This document shows, one piece after another, positions 43,783 to 52,614 of a stretch of 58,035 nt of DNA. Origin of the DNA: Aliiruegeria haliotis. Its GTDB lineage: Bacteria; Pseudomonadota; Alphaproteobacteria; Rhodobacterales; Rhodobacteraceae. The stretch spans positions 1 through 58,035 of the forward strand of contig NZ_PVTD01000016.1 in the NCBI RefSeq assembly GCF_003003255.1. Reading direction: 5' to 3'. The first letter of the stretch is position 1. Every line of letters begins with the position of its first letter. A model generated the notes under the pieces. It was not told where the DNA came from and ran no database searches. It worked only from the letters and a program-made list of their open reading frames with translations. Made by a program: the position numbers and the translations under genes.

Positions 43783-45327
43783 ATGAGACCTAACATCCTG
43801 TTTATCATGTCAGATGATCACGCCTCGAAGGCTATCTCGGCCTATGGGCACGGATTGAACCACACGCCCAATCTCGACCGAATCGCCAACGAGGGGATGC
43901 GGCTCGATCATTGCTACGTAACGAACTCGATCTGCACGCCAAGCCGTGCCTCGATCCTCACCGGCACCTATAACCATGTGAACGGCGTCACCACGCTGGA
44001 CACCCATATCGACAACCGCTGGCCCAATGTCGCCAAACATCTGCGCCGCGATGGCTACCAGACGGCCATGATCGGCAAATGGCATCTGGGCGAGGGCAAG
44101 CCGCACGAGCCGACAGGGTTCGACTTCTGGTCGGTCGTGCCCGGACAGGGCGTCTATTTCGACCCGGTGATGATCGAGATGGGCGAGGAAACCGTGGAGC
44201 CGGGCTATGCCACCGACGTCATCACCGACAAGAGCCTGAACTGGCTGGAAAACCGTGACAAGGATCGCCCCTTTTTCCTGATGTGCCACCACAAGGCGCC
44301 GCATCGTCCCTTCGAGCCGCATCCGCGCGACCGAGACATGTTTGAGGGGCAGGACATCAAGGTGCCGGAAACCTACAACGACACCTACGAGAACCGCGCC
44401 CGCGCTGCCGAAGCCGCGAAAATGCGCGTGCGGATGGACATGACCTACACCGATCTTGGCCTTGTCCAGCCCGAGGGCGGCTCCGAAGTGGGCGAGTTGA
44501 GCGTGCCCTATTGGAGCACCCGCCGCGTGCCGCATCCGGACGATCCGCGCGGTCTGGTGCTGATCGACAAGCACACGGGCGAAAACTTCACCTTCGAGAC
44601 CGAAGAGGAACTGGCGCTCTTCAAGTACCAACGGTATCTGAAGCGCTACCTCGCAACCATCCACGCCATCGACGAGAACGTGGGCCGGATGCTGGACTGG
44701 CTGGACGAACAGGGCCTCGCAGAAAACACCATCGTCATCTACACCTCCGATCAGGGCTTTTTCCTTGGCGACCACGGCTGGTTCGACAAGCGGTTCATGT
44801 ACGAGGAATCGCTCCAGATGCCCTTCCTGATCCGTTATCCCGACGGCATCCGCCCCGGCAGCACCTGCACCGACATTGCCACCAATGTCGATTTCGCGCC
44901 GACCTTTCTCGACTACGCCGGGTTGCCGATGCCGTCCTACATGCAGGGCCGCTCGATGCGCCCGATCCTCGAACAGGAGGCGCCGGAGGATTGGCCCGAT
45001 GCCGCTTATCACCGGTACTGGATGCACAAGGACGAGCATCACAACGCCTGGGCGCATTACGGGCTGCGCACCCATCGCTACAAGCTGATCTACTGGTACA
45101 ATTCGGACCTCGGTCAGCCCGGTGCGCATGGCCCCGACGAGCCACCGGAATGGGAGTTGTTCGATTGCGAGAAGGACCCGCTGGAGCTTCTCAACGTTGC
45201 CTGCGATCCGGCCTACTCGGAGGTCTTTGCCGACATGTTGGCCCGTCTGGACGCGCGCATGGCCGAGATTGGTGACGTGCCAGAGCATGACAGTGCCGCC
45301 GCTCTTGCAGAGCACTGCGGCGCGTGA
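43783..45327 (+). CDS. Sulfatase, module 2 (N-acetylglucosamine-6-sulfatase/iduronate-like)
   Basis: A 514-residue type I sulfatase of a different branch from the other three. The calcium-binding pair is Asp11-Asp12 in FIMSDDHAS and the formylglycine Cys is residue 51 in ICTPSRASILTG. A second metal/sulfate region is YTSDQGFFLGDHGWFDKRFMYEES, and GKWHLGEGKPHEPTGFDFW is also typical. The C-terminal part (YHRYWMHKDEHHNAWAHYGLRTHRYKLI-type, around residues 405-435) resembles glucosamine-6-sulfatase relatives. No signal peptide is seen. The ATG at 43783 has GGGGAG upstream. Its stop overlaps the next gene as GTGA. Confidence 0.92.
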   Translation: MRPNILFIMSDDHASKAISAYGHGLNHTPNLDRIANEGMRLDHCYVTNSICTPSRASILTGTYNHVNGVTTLDTHIDNRWPNVAKHLRRDGYQTAMIGKWHLGEGKPHEPTGFDFWSVVPGQGVYFDPVMIEMGEETVEPGYATDVITDKSLNWLENRDKDRPFFLMCHHKAPHRPFEPHPRDRDMFEGQDIKVPETYNDTYENRARAAEAAKMRVRMDMTYTDLGLVQPEGGSEVGELSVPYWSTRRVPHPDDPRGLVLIDKHTGENFTFETEEELALFKYQRYLKRYLATIHAIDENVGRMLDWLDEQGLAENTIVIYTSDQGFFLGDHGWFDKRFMYEESLQMPFLIRYPDGIRPGSTCTDIATNVDFAPTFLDYAGLPMPSYMQGRSMRPILEQEAPEDWPDAAYHRYWMHKDEHHNAWAHYGLRTHRYKLIYWYNSDLGQPGAHGPDEPPEWELFDCEKDPLELLNVACDPAYSEVFADMLARLDARMAEIGDVPEHDSAAALAEHCGA

Positions 45328-46286
45328 ACGAGATCGCCGACACCTTCCGGCCGCTTCCGGATCTGCCGAGACCGGCCCGGGAGCGTCTGCCGTCGCTGGT
45401 GGGAGACCTGCGCCAGCTGGCCCATACCCGCCGGATCGTCCTCGCGGACGGTCCCGACAGCGGCCAGAAGCTGATCGAGATGTCGACCGGCGGCGGGCTG
45501 GATCTGACGATCAAGGAAACCGGCGCCTTCGACATTGCATCGGTCCGGTTCAGGGGGCTGCCCGTCGGCTGGCGGCACCCGTCGGGCGACGTCGGCAACG
45601 CCGAACGGGCGCTGACCGGATTTCTGGTGACCTGTGGGCTGGAGAACGTCCGCGCGCCGCGAAACGGCCTGCCCAAACACGGTACGCTCGCGCTGTCGCC
45701 CGCGCGGCTGCTGGGGCTGGGCGAGGATTGGGATGCCGCCCGGCCGGAGCTATTTGCCGAAGGCGAAGTGACCCGCCCGCATCCCGGCGGCGGCGTCCTG
45801 CGGCTGCACCGCCGGATCGCGGCCCCCATCGGCGGCACCGCCCTGACGATCACCGACACGATCCGCAGTATCGGCGCGGCGCCGGCGGAGATGTTTATTC
45901 TCTACCATGCCAATTTCGGCTTCCCGCTCGCCGCCCCGGGCTGCACCGTGACGCTCGGCGAGGCCACCATCGAACAGCTCGGCGAAGCGCTGTTCGGTAC
46001 CGCCCCCGGCGCGCCGCGATGCCATGCCAACACGACCGGCCAGCGCGTGACAATTGCCCGGCCGCCGCGCGGCGACTGGCCGGGGCTGACCGTGTCCATG
46101 GATGTCTCCGCGGACACCCTGCCCTGGCTCCAGATCTGGCGCGATCCGCGCCGCAGGCGCAATATCCTTGCTGTCGAGCCATGCAACTGCGGCCTCGCCG
46201 CCGATGGCACCAGCCTGTCCGGCACCCTGCTCGCCCCCGGCGAAACCTGGAAATCCAGCCTCCATTTCCAGTTCCGGCACCCCTGA
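45324..46286 (+). CDS. Aldose-epimerase-fold protein (DUF4432 family)
   Basis: A 320-residue protein with the DUF4432/galactose-mutarotase-like fold. Recognisable parts are GLDLTIKETGAFDIASVRFRG, then GFLVTCGLENVR, PKHGTLALSPARLL (His in the mutarotase-like PxHG motif), ILYHANFGFPL and LAVEPCNCGL with a conserved Glu. Members are thought to interconvert sugar anomers or bind sugars; few have been assayed. The start is GTG at 45324, overlapping the sulfatase stop as GTGA. It sits between two sulfatase genes, so a desulfated or sulfated sugar is the expected ligand. Confidence 0.82.
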   Translation: MNEIADTFRPLPDLPRPARERLPSLVGDLRQLAHTRRIVLADGPDSGQKLIEMSTGGGLDLTIKETGAFDIASVRFRGLPVGWRHPSGDVGNAERALTGFLVTCGLENVRAPRNGLPKHGTLALSPARLLGLGEDWDAARPELFAEGEVTRPHPGGGVLRLHRRIAAPIGGTALTITDTIRSIGAAPAEMFILYHANFGFPLAAPGCTVTLGEATIEQLGEALFGTAPGAPRCHANTTGQRVTIARPPRGDWPGLTVSMDVSADTLPWLQIWRDPRRRRNILAVEPCNCGLAADGTSLSGTLLAPGETWKSSLHFQFRHP

Positions 46287-46309
46287 GCCGACGCAACCAG
46301 GTGGCCCAC

Positions 46310-47824
46310 ATGCGCACCGTTTTCCTCTTGTTCGACAGCCTCAACCGCCACATGCTCGGCCCCAATGGCGGCACGCAGATCGAGACGCCCAATTTCGACC
46401 GGCTGGCAGAGCGCTGCGCAACTCTCGACAGGCACTATGTCGGTTCCATGCCCTGCATGCCGGCGCGCCGCGACATTTTCACCGGCAGGCTGGGCTTCCT
46501 GCACCGCTCCTGGGGCCCGATCGAGCCGTTCGATATCTGCTTCACCGAGACCCTGTTTCGCGAAAAGGGCACGTACTCGCACCTTGCGACCGACCATTTT
46601 CGCTACTGGGAAGACGGCGGCGCGACCTACCATTCGCGCTACGACAGCTACGACCTCATTCGTGGGCAAGAAGGCGATCCTTGGGTGCCCGTCGTGGAGC
46701 CGGACACAGACGACCTTCAGGCCCGGTTCCACCCGATCCAGTATGCCGACGTTCGACGGCGCTACAAACGCCAGAACATGCTCAACCGAGAGCGGATCAT
46801 AGCCGCGAAGGATTTCCCCTCCAAGCGGACGATAGACGCCGGCCTGGCCTTCATTGACCGCAACAAGAGCGCCGACAACTGGTTCCTCCAGATCGAGTGT
46901 TTCGACCCGCACGAGCCCTTCCATGCCCCACAGAAGTACCGCGACAGGAGCCGTTCGGACTGGGACAGTGCGATCCTCGACTGGCCCCGCTACGGCCGGC
47001 TCGAAGACAGCCCCGCCGAGAATGCCAAACTGCGAGCGAACTACGAAGCCTCGATCCGCCACTGCGATGCGCTTCTGGGCGATCTGCTCGACCGGTTCGA
47101 CGCGGAGAACCTCTGGCAGGACACTGCGCTCGTCGCCACCACCGATCACGGCTTCCTGCTCGGGGAGCACGAGTTCTGGGCCAAGAACCGGATGCATCTT
47201 TATGAGGAGATTGCTCATATTCCGCTGTTCCTGCACGATCCACGCAGACCCACGCCCGGCCAGCGCGTCGATGCGCTGACCCAGACGCCCGACCTCTGCG
47301 CGACCTTCCTCGACCTCTTCGACGGGCCGCCGCCGGACACAGAGGCGCGCTCGCTCCTGCCGATGCTCGATGGGGCTCCGGGGCACAAGACAGTCATCTT
47401 CGGCTATTTCGGCGGGCCGGTGAACATCACCGATGGACGGTATACCTATTTCCGCGGCGTGATCGACGAGGAGTGCGGGCAGTTCCAACACACGCTGATG
47501 CCGACGCATATCTTCGATTTCTTCTCGCGGCACGAGCTTTCCGCGGCCAGCCTGTACGGCCCCCTGCCCTTTACCGATGGCGTCCCGGTTCTCAGGGTCC
47601 CGGTGCGGTCGGATTCGGCGATGTTCAACACCTATGGCCCCGGTGCGCACGTGGAAACGGATACGAGGCTCTACGATCTCGCCACCGATCCGCAACAGAT
47701 CCAGCCCATCGACGCCCCCGAGATCGAAGCCCGGCTGGTTGCGGATCTCGCCCATTGGTTCAACGACCTGAGCGCCCCGGAGGAACAGTTCCGCCGATAT
47801 GGAATGTCGTCGCATGTTGGGTGA
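46310..47824 (+). CDS. Cytoplasmic sulfatase, module 2 (second)
   Basis: A 504-residue sulfatase closely related in layout to those at 35682 and 54732. Cys49 lies in the CMPAR motif (HYVGSMPCMPARRDIFTGR), Asp9 in LLFDSLNRH, and later TTDHGFLLGEHEFWAKNRM provides the second metal region. FGYFGGPVNITDGRYTY precedes the C-terminal domain. No signal peptide. The ATG at 46310 has AGGTGG upstream; a long in-frame upstream extension overlaps two other genes and is rejected. It is the third gene of the sulfatase-epimerase-sulfatase run. Confidence 0.92.
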   Translation: MRTVFLLFDSLNRHMLGPNGGTQIETPNFDRLAERCATLDRHYVGSMPCMPARRDIFTGRLGFLHRSWGPIEPFDICFTETLFREKGTYSHLATDHFRYWEDGGATYHSRYDSYDLIRGQEGDPWVPVVEPDTDDLQARFHPIQYADVRRRYKRQNMLNRERIIAAKDFPSKRTIDAGLAFIDRNKSADNWFLQIECFDPHEPFHAPQKYRDRSRSDWDSAILDWPRYGRLEDSPAENAKLRANYEASIRHCDALLGDLLDRFDAENLWQDTALVATTDHGFLLGEHEFWAKNRMHLYEEIAHIPLFLHDPRRPTPGQRVDALTQTPDLCATFLDLFDGPPPDTEARSLLPMLDGAPGHKTVIFGYFGGPVNITDGRYTYFRGVIDEECGQFQHTLMPTHIFDFFSRHELSAASLYGPLPFTDGVPVLRVPVRSDSAMFNTYGPGAHVETDTRLYDLATDPQQIQPIDAPEIEARLVADLAHWFNDLSAPEEQFRRYGMSSHVG

Positions 47825-48195
47825 ACGAGCGGTTTCTGACGGTTCAGTTCGGCGTTCTGTGACCTCCCGATCCGGCGAGTTTGCGGCCCGTGCATCAAAA
47901 CAACCCGTTTCCTTGAAAAACGAGGGCATCGCTCTCTTCAAACGAAACCGCACGACAGGGCAGCTTGCCTTCTGGGGGCTAAATGTGTCTGTTGTTCAAG
48001 GGAAAAACGACAACGGATCATGCCGCGCTGCGATACAAAGGCACTTCCGAACGGCACCCACATTCTGGAGGTGTTCCAGACGGAAATGCCTTTCTCGGTC
48101 CGCGAGCGTCCGCGGTCTTAAAACGGGCGGCGTGCATTGCGCCGTGAAACTGGAAACCCACGTGTGATGCCACCCGAGTCCGGCAGAGATCCAGA
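47825..48195. other. Intergenic region before the membrane protein gene
   Basis: About 370 bases downstream of the module 2 sulfatase. No recognisable coding frame, terminator or repeat was seen. It probably contains the promoter of the membrane protein gene. Confidence 0.45.
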
Positions 48196-49533
48196 ATGAG
48201 AGCCCTCCGCGCCACGCTTGCACTGGCAGGTGTTGGTCTTCTGCTTCTTGATGTTCTTGCCGGAACGCGGTTTGCGCCAATCAGCGCCGCGCTGTTCACG
48301 CTGCTCGTGGCCCTGAGCTTTTTTAAGTTGAACCGCATCGCGCGCGTGTTTTTTCTGTCGGCGGTTGTGGTCTGCACCGCGGAGATGGCCACAGGGGCCA
48401 TACCGGCAAACCTGCTGGCAGCCATCTTTCCCGCCGCATTCCTGCTTGTCAGCGGCAGCCTGCGCACGGCCGCTAGCCACGATCCCGCTATCAATGCTCT
48501 CGGCCAGGCGTTGTCGCAGGCACGCCCAAACCGGCAGTTCGCGGTTGTTTCGCTCAGCACGGGCCTGTTGGCAGTGGTGTTTCTGAACGGGGCCTTGCAG
48601 TTTGTCTCCGGTACCTTCGCCCGCAAGGTCACGGCGCCGTTGCCGGAACGGCTTACGATAGCGCGAACGATCATTTCGGGGTTCGCTCTCAACCCGATCC
48701 TGTCGCCGCTTGCGATCCCGTCGGTGGTCATCACCAGCATGCTACCGGCTGTCTCATGGCTGGATTTGGCGCCCTACCTTCTTGGATGCGGGTTGGCGGT
48801 CTGGCTTGCCGGGCGTTTGCAGATATGGATGACGGATCAAAATCTGCGCCCCCATGCCGGGAATGCTCAGAGCCAAGCAGCCCGCCCCAACCCATCGCTG
48901 AAATTCGACGCAAGCCTGCTGACCGGAACGGGCCTCATCCTGGCGCCGATCCTTGCTACCATCGCGCTTGCCGTGGTGTTCGAAATGCCCCCGAGTCGCG
49001 CCGCCTTCACATGTATCTTCGCGACGTCACTGGTCTGGCCAGTGTGGCGCCTGCGACGGCCCGACCTCGTTTCAGAAGGGTATTCCGTCTCGATAAACGA
49101 GGCCACGATTCTGGGGTCCTCGCTTGTTCTCGGAAGCTTGTTGCTGACTCATTTCCCGCCCGAGTGGAGCGATATGGCAACCGGACTCCTCTCCAAGTCT
49201 GGCGGCCTGGCGCCAGCACTCATCCTTCTATTCCTGGTCTCCGTCGGGTTCATTGGCGTGCAGCCGGCAATCGCCTTCCTGCTCGCCTACCCGGTGGTGG
49301 GTCCCTACGTTTCCACGTTGGGAGCAGATGCGCCGCCGATCTACGCAGCGCTGATACTCGGCTGGGCGCTCAACTCCCTGTGCTCGCCGATCGGGCTGCC
49401 GGTCATGATCGTGTGCAGTGCCTTCTCGATCCGGTCACTTGCCTTCACGATCACCCATGGCTGGGTGGTCCTGCTACTGGGAGCGTTCGGTGGCGCCCTG
49501 TCACTCCTGTTGGTCTCGGCATTCGTCGGGTAG
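48196..49533 (+). CDS. Multi-spanning membrane protein, putative transporter of unknown substrate
   Basis: A 445-residue protein with about 11-12 hydrophobic segments and few charged loops, e.g. LALAGVGLLLLDVLAG at the N-terminus, TGLILAPILATIALAVVF mid-chain and ALILLFLVSVGFIGVQPAI near the end. A central cytoplasmic loop (about 215-235) is polar. The layout resembles dicarboxylate/ion-transporter superfamily carriers, but no family-specific motif could be named. It lies between modules 2 and 3 and could export sulfate or another end product. That role is conjecture from context. The Shine-Dalgarno is weak. Confidence 0.7.
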   Translation: MRALRATLALAGVGLLLLDVLAGTRFAPISAALFTLLVALSFFKLNRIARVFFLSAVVVCTAEMATGAIPANLLAAIFPAAFLLVSGSLRTAASHDPAINALGQALSQARPNRQFAVVSLSTGLLAVVFLNGALQFVSGTFARKVTAPLPERLTIARTIISGFALNPILSPLAIPSVVITSMLPAVSWLDLAPYLLGCGLAVWLAGRLQIWMTDQNLRPHAGNAQSQAARPNPSLKFDASLLTGTGLILAPILATIALAVVFEMPPSRAAFTCIFATSLVWPVWRLRRPDLVSEGYSVSINEATILGSSLVLGSLLLTHFPPEWSDMATGLLSKSGGLAPALILLFLVSVGFIGVQPAIAFLLAYPVVGPYVSTLGADAPPIYAALILGWALNSLCSPIGLPVMIVCSAFSIRSLAFTITHGWVVLLLGAFGGALSLLLVSAFVG

Positions 49534-49645
49534 GTGCCCCACCGTTTCACCATTGGAGGATCTCAGAAGGCAAGCGATACGTCCGCCATTCCCGGCCATA
49601 CTTCTCCAGCAGAGGCAAACTCGCCCCGCCCTGTCAGTAGGCCAG

Positions 49646-50554
49646 TCAAGCAACAGAGAATATCGCGGTTCCTGTCAGGCTCTCTCCGCCCGAAAGCACA
49701 CGGGTGCCTGTTCCCGGAACACCGGTTTCTTGAAGATTGAAGGCATTGATCGTATGGCTGATCGGCTCGATGCAAAAGAACGGCAGACCAGGGACGACAT
49801 GAAACAGGATACGGTCCAGTGCACCGGTGGCCGATACGGTCAAGGCGCGCCCATGTTCCGGCCATTGGATTGCGGCCTTCCGATCCCACTGATCGAGGCA
49901 GTGGGTGAAGCGATTGGCGGGAAGGTCACGGAAATCGCTGTAGTCGAGATCTTCGGACGCGGGCTCCATCGCCAGCGGGATCAGGTCTTCCGGAGCGGGC
50001 CACCAAGCGCCAACCCCCATCTTCACGAGCGGGTTTCCAATGCGCGGGAAATAGGGGTGAAGCCCGATCCCTCCTGGCATTGGATCCGGTCCGGTATTTG
50101 TCAGATTGAAATCAATTGTCAGCGCGGTGTCAGTCAGCGAAATCGACTGGCGCGCGCGGTAGGGAAAGGGCCATGTTCCGTGGCCCGGTCTGTGATCGAA
50201 TGTGATTGTGACATGGGATAGCCCCTGGTCGGCGACATCCCACTCCGCGAGGTGGCCGTCACCGTGCATGGCATGCGGCGGACATTGCGGATGGGCAGCA
50301 AGCGGATAGTTCCGGCCCCGGTAGTTCAACTGCCCGTCGCGCAACCGGTTCGAGAATGGCACCAGCGGATAGCACCCGGCTTTCTGCGGCGCCTGCCGGT
50401 CCATCGGCGCAGCAGGATCGGTTGGAAGGAACCAGTCCCACGTTCCCTGCGCATCGATGGTCGAAAAGCGAAGAATTCGCCCGCCGTACTCCGGCCGCAC
50501 CGTTGCCGATAGTTGCCCGGCGCGCAGTTCGATGTTGCCCGAGCCATATTTCAA
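49646..50554 (-). CDS. Aldose 1-epimerase family protein
   Basis: A 302-residue mutarotase-fold protein. Family blocks are ATVRPEYGGRILRF, PLVPFSNRL, the catalytic-type His in HAMHGDGH, GIGLHPYFPR with a second His, and LPFFCIEPISH with the conserved Glu. The chosen start is TTG at 50554, with AGGAG 8 bases upstream, overlapping the tctA stop as TTGA (50551-50554). Longer in-frame versions read far into tctA with no conserved sequence. It is the last gene of the module 3 operon and would equilibrate anomers of the imported or desulfated sugar. Confidence 0.87.
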   Translation of the reverse strand: MKYGSGNIELRAGQLSATVRPEYGGRILRFSTIDAQGTWDWFLPTDPAAPMDRQAPQKAGCYPLVPFSNRLRDGQLNYRGRNYPLAAHPQCPPHAMHGDGHLAEWDVADQGLSHVTITFDHRPGHGTWPFPYRARQSISLTDTALTIDFNLTNTGPDPMPGGIGLHPYFPRIGNPLVKMGVGAWWPAPEDLIPLAMEPASEDLDYSDFRDLPANRFTHCLDQWDRKAAIQWPEHGRALTVSATGALDRILFHVVPGLPFFCIEPISHTINAFNLQETGVPGTGTRVLSGGESLTGTAIFSVA

Positions 50555-52071
50555 GGGGATGGCTCCTGCGCCGAGGCGTTGGCCGCCTTCCAGCGTGTGC
50601 GGATCGTCCAGAGGATCGAGCCCAGTGTCAGGACCATGAACATCAGCGCGATCGGTTGCGTAAAGAGCGGCCAGACATCGCCATATTGCCCCAGCATCTT
50701 GCGGAAGTTGCCTTCGATCAGCGGGCCAAGAACGAAGCCGAGCACAAGTGGCGCGAGCGGATAGCGCATGCGTTCGAGGATATAGCCAAGACAGCCGAAG
50801 CCGCACATCACGAGGATGTCGAAGACGCGGTTGTTGGTGGAGTAGACGCCCGTCGCCGCCAGAACGAACAGCAGCGGCAGCAGGATCTCCTTGGGGAGTT
50901 CCATCACCTTTGCCAGCGGCCGCATGAAGGCCAGCAACACGAACATCATGAAGAACGCGCCGAGGAACACGGTGAGGTAGATCGCGTAGAGCACCTCCGG
51001 GTAGCTCATGAAGAGCCGCGGGCCTGGCTCCAGGCCGTGGATCATCAGCCCCCCGATCAGAACCGCCGTCGCCGGATCACCGGGGATGCCGAGCGTCAGC
51101 ATGATGATGAGTGCCCCGCCGATCGCAGCATTGTTGGCGGTTTCGGAGGCGACGATGCCAGGTATGTGGCCGGTGCCAAACTTCTCGCCTTCCTTGGAGG
51201 CGTTCTTGGCCTGAGCATAGCTGATGAGCCCCGCGGTGGCGCCGCCAACCGCTGGGATCACGCCAATCACTGTGCCGATCAGCCCCGACCGCAGGTAGTT
51301 CCCGAGGTTCTGGCGAATGGACGTCAGGCTCGGCAAAATGCTCTCGATTGAGATGGCCTTGACCTTCTTCGCGCTTTTCATGTTTGCGACCTCGACCATG
51401 ATCTGGGAGACCGCGAAAAGTCCCATCAGGGCAGGCAGAAAGGTGAAGCCGCCGAGGAACATGTCCGAGCCGAAATTGAAGCGCGGCACGCCGTCTTCCT
51501 CGGAAATCCCGAACGTCGCCAGCAACACGCCGAGCATGCCGGTCAGCAACCCCTTGGCCATCGATGAGCCGGACACGGCAGAGATTGCCGTGAGCGCGAA
51601 GACACAGACGGCGACATATTCCGCGAAGTGGAACTTCAGAGCGAAGGCCGCAAGGAGTGGCGCGGAGAAGATCAGAATGATGCCGGAGATGATCGTGCCA
51701 AAGAAGGAGGCCACAACCGCATTGCTGATAGCTTGCCCGGCCTTACCCTGGGTGGCCATCGGAAAGCCGTCTAGCAAGGTGGCCACCGAAGCGGGTGTGC
51801 CGGGCAATCGGATCAGGATGGCCGTCAGGCAGCCGCCCGAGACGCTGCCGATATAGACGGCGACCAACAGCGCCATGCCGGTCTCCGGCAACATCGTGAA
51901 GGTAAAGGGTATAAGGATGGCAATGGCCATCGTCGCGCCCATGCCGGGGATGATGCCGATGATGATACCGCCGGCGACCCCCAGAAAGACGATGAGGATA
52001 TTGAACGGGTCGAGGACACGTGACAGCGCTTCCAGGAGAACCGCGGAGTCGAAACCGATCATTTCACCCAT
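50551..52071 (-). CDS. Tripartite tricarboxylate transporter large permease, module 3 (TctA family)
   Basis: A 506-residue TctA protein with about 11-12 hydrophobic segments. Motifs are GIIPGMGATMAIAILIPFTF, SVSGGCLTAILIRLPGTPASVATLLDGFP (two adjoining blocks near residues 60-90), GVIPAVGGATAGLISYAQA and ASETANNAAIGGALIIMLTLGIPGDPATAVL. The ATG at 52071 has GGAGAG upstream, which overlaps the tctB stop. It belongs to a different TctA subgroup from the module 1 paralogue, judging by the many differences, so the two transporters probably differ in ligand. Confidence 0.93.
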   Translation of the reverse strand: MGEMIGFDSAVLLEALSRVLDPFNILIVFLGVAGGIIIGIIPGMGATMAIAILIPFTFTMLPETGMALLVAVYIGSVSGGCLTAILIRLPGTPASVATLLDGFPMATQGKAGQAISNAVVASFFGTIISGIILIFSAPLLAAFALKFHFAEYVAVCVFALTAISAVSGSSMAKGLLTGMLGVLLATFGISEEDGVPRFNFGSDMFLGGFTFLPALMGLFAVSQIMVEVANMKSAKKVKAISIESILPSLTSIRQNLGNYLRSGLIGTVIGVIPAVGGATAGLISYAQAKNASKEGEKFGTGHIPGIVASETANNAAIGGALIIMLTLGIPGDPATAVLIGGLMIHGLEPGPRLFMSYPEVLYAIYLTVFLGAFFMMFVLLAFMRPLAKVMELPKEILLPLLFVLAATGVYSTNNRVFDILVMCGFGCLGYILERMRYPLAPLVLGFVLGPLIEGNFRKMLGQYGDVWPLFTQPIALMFMVLTLGSILWTIRTRWKAANASAQEPSP

Positions 52072-52074
52072 CTG

Positions 52075-52539
52075 TTACTCTCCGAAGGCTTCGAGGACGC
52101 CGCCGGGAAACTCGACCAGCAGACCGTAGTGAAAAACGATGTAGATTGCGGCGGTTCCCAGCACCGCCGACAGCGCCGCGACGGTTAGGCCACGGCGATC
52201 CGTGGATCCCAGATAGGCGGTAAAGACAAAGACGAAGAGTGGCGTCAGCACCAGATATCCGACGCTTCTCAACAGGAAGTAGTACGCCAGCCCGCCCGCC
52301 AGAAAAACGAATGAACGACCGCAGAAGGTGACCTCTTCCCCCGGCTCGAGCGTGCCCTTCCAGACCATGAAAAGTGCGAGAACGCCCAACCCAATCAGGA
52401 CCAGCCGGGGCCAGAAGGCGACGCCGAGCTGCTCCCAGTCTGTCGAGGGGAAACTGTAGGTCTCCAGATACAGGAAAGCACCCACGAGGATGACGACGAT
52501 TGCCAGAGCCCTGTCCGGCGCTGTAAGCCAGTTCTTCAT
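52075..52539 (-). CDS. Tripartite tricarboxylate transporter small permease, module 3 (TctB family)
   Basis: A 154-residue protein with four hydrophobic segments, e.g. ALAIVVILVGAFLYLE and SVGYLVLTPLFVFVFTAYLG. TctB assignment is based on length, topology and position between tctC and tctA. A GGGGAG motif precedes the ATG; the stop is 3 bases before the tctA start. Confidence 0.87.
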   Translation of the reverse strand: MKNWLTAPDRALAIVVILVGAFLYLETYSFPSTDWEQLGVAFWPRLVLIGLGVLALFMVWKGTLEPGEEVTFCGRSFVFLAGGLAYYFLLRSVGYLVLTPLFVFVFTAYLGSTDRRGLTVAALSAVLGTAAIYIVFHYGLLVEFPGGVLEAFGE

Positions 52540-52558
52540 TCCGCGCTCCCCGACTGAC

Positions 52559-52601
52559 GTGTCGCCGGCCGGGGCGCCTTTGGTCTTCCCCCGGCCGACA
52601 C
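52559..52601 (-). other. Strong stem-loop between tctC and tctB, module 3
   Basis: Plus-strand GTGTCGCCGGCCGGGG (52559-52574) pairs with CCCCGGCCGACAC (52589-52601) to give about 13 bp with a 3-base bulge and a 14-base loop. It occupies most of the 75-base gap between the binding-protein and small-permease genes. A differential mRNA stability role is likely. Confidence 0.7.
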
Positions 52602-52614
52602 TGCTACACGGTTC

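Noticed and set aside
45902-47953. Minus-strand open frame of about 680 codons across the second module 2 sulfatase
   Set aside because: It is a shadow of the sulfatase frame and encodes no known fold.
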